Of a DNA stretch of 31,683 nt, positions 31,626 to 31,683 are shown piece after piece (the first letter of the stretch is position 1; the number at the start of each line of letters is the position of its first letter). A program made the position numbers and the translations under genes. The notes beneath the pieces are model-generated. The model was not told the DNA's origin, did no database searches, and saw only the letters and a list, made by a program, of their open reading frames with translations. The DNA is taken from the NCBI GenBank assembly GCA_900319835.1, contig ONPY01000014.1:1-31683 (forward strand), read 5' to 3'. The DNA comes from an uncultured Eubacteriales bacterium. GTDB lineage: Bacteria > Bacillota_A > Clostridia > Oscillospirales > Oscillospiraceae.

Positions 31626-31683
31626 ATGAATATTGTCATTGCAGGCGCTGGCAAGGTGGGCCATACCATTGCCGAACGTCTCT
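31626..31683 (+). CDS. TrkA-like potassium-uptake NAD-binding protein, N-terminal fragment
   Basis: Only the first 19 codons lie in the window (MNIVIAGAGKVGHTIAERL). The Rossmann nucleotide-binding motif G-A-G-K-V-G at residues 7-12 and the exact start fit TrkA, the peripheral regulator of Trk potassium channels. AGGAGG is five bases before the ATG, and a TTGCAT-17-TAAAAT promoter lies upstream. Other Rossmann proteins begin alike, so the call is provisional. Confidence 0.6.
   Translation, partial: MNIVIAGAGKVGHTIAERL

Overview
The window looks like chromosomal DNA of a high-GC, endospore-forming member of the Clostridia, probably an Oscillospiraceae-like gut anaerobe. The evidence is a spoVAC gene behind a sigmaG-like promoter, strong AGGAGG-type ribosome sites, TTGnnn-17-TATAAT-type promoters, genes typical of that class (DUF4037, phosphodiester glycosidase, FUSC, SPATA20/YyaL), and intergenic hairpin repeats of the kind common in gut Firmicutes. 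The assignment is an inference from gene content; no rRNA is present.

Layout. 1-3302 (minus): a YyaL-like thioredoxin-domain protein, a lipoprotein, and an XRE-type membrane regulator with its own promoter. 3381-5815 (plus): TPR protein, DUF4037 protein and a metallo-beta-lactamase-fold protein with an altered metal motif. 5833-6378 (minus): a CDP-alcohol phosphatidyltransferase. 6546-10740 (plus): an envelope operon of a beta-lactamase-fold serine hydrolase, a phosphodiester glycosidase and a divergent Lgt-like membrane protein. 10916-10950: a strong bidirectional terminator.

24440 down to 10965 (minus) is the core: one long apparent transcription unit for a membrane-bound [NiFe] hydrogenase of the Mbh type (group 4), in the order hypF-hypC-hypD-hypE, mbhK-mbhL, hypA, then an Mrp-type antiporter module (mrpE, F, G, mbhD, mbhE, mrpB, mrpC, mbhH), then mbhM, mbhJ and a ferredoxin subunit. 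A good promoter lies at 24481-24509. The expected activity is oxidation of reduced ferredoxin with H2 evolution, coupled to Na+/H+ movement. All four Ni-ligand cysteines are present, so this is a real hydrogenase and not an Mbx/Mbs relative. The ferredoxin subunit carries a second two-cluster ferredoxin domain on a Pro/Ala tether, the antiporter subunit has a long C-terminal extension in place of a separate MbhI, the large subunit has no cleavable tail, and no hypB or maturation protease is seen.

24618-25061 (minus) is spoVAC. 25225-25316 is tRNA-Ser(GGA), followed by a 560-base non-coding stretch full of perfect hairpins and partial copies of the tRNA 3' end. 25880-29274 (plus) is a three-gene operon: a macro-like protein, an acyltransferase with a zinc ribbon, and a FUSC-type membrane protein fused to a degenerate HAD domain. 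29326-31446 (minus) holds a CDF cation exporter, a DUF1624-type acyltransferase and a small membrane protein. The window ends inside a TrkA-like gene starting at 31626.
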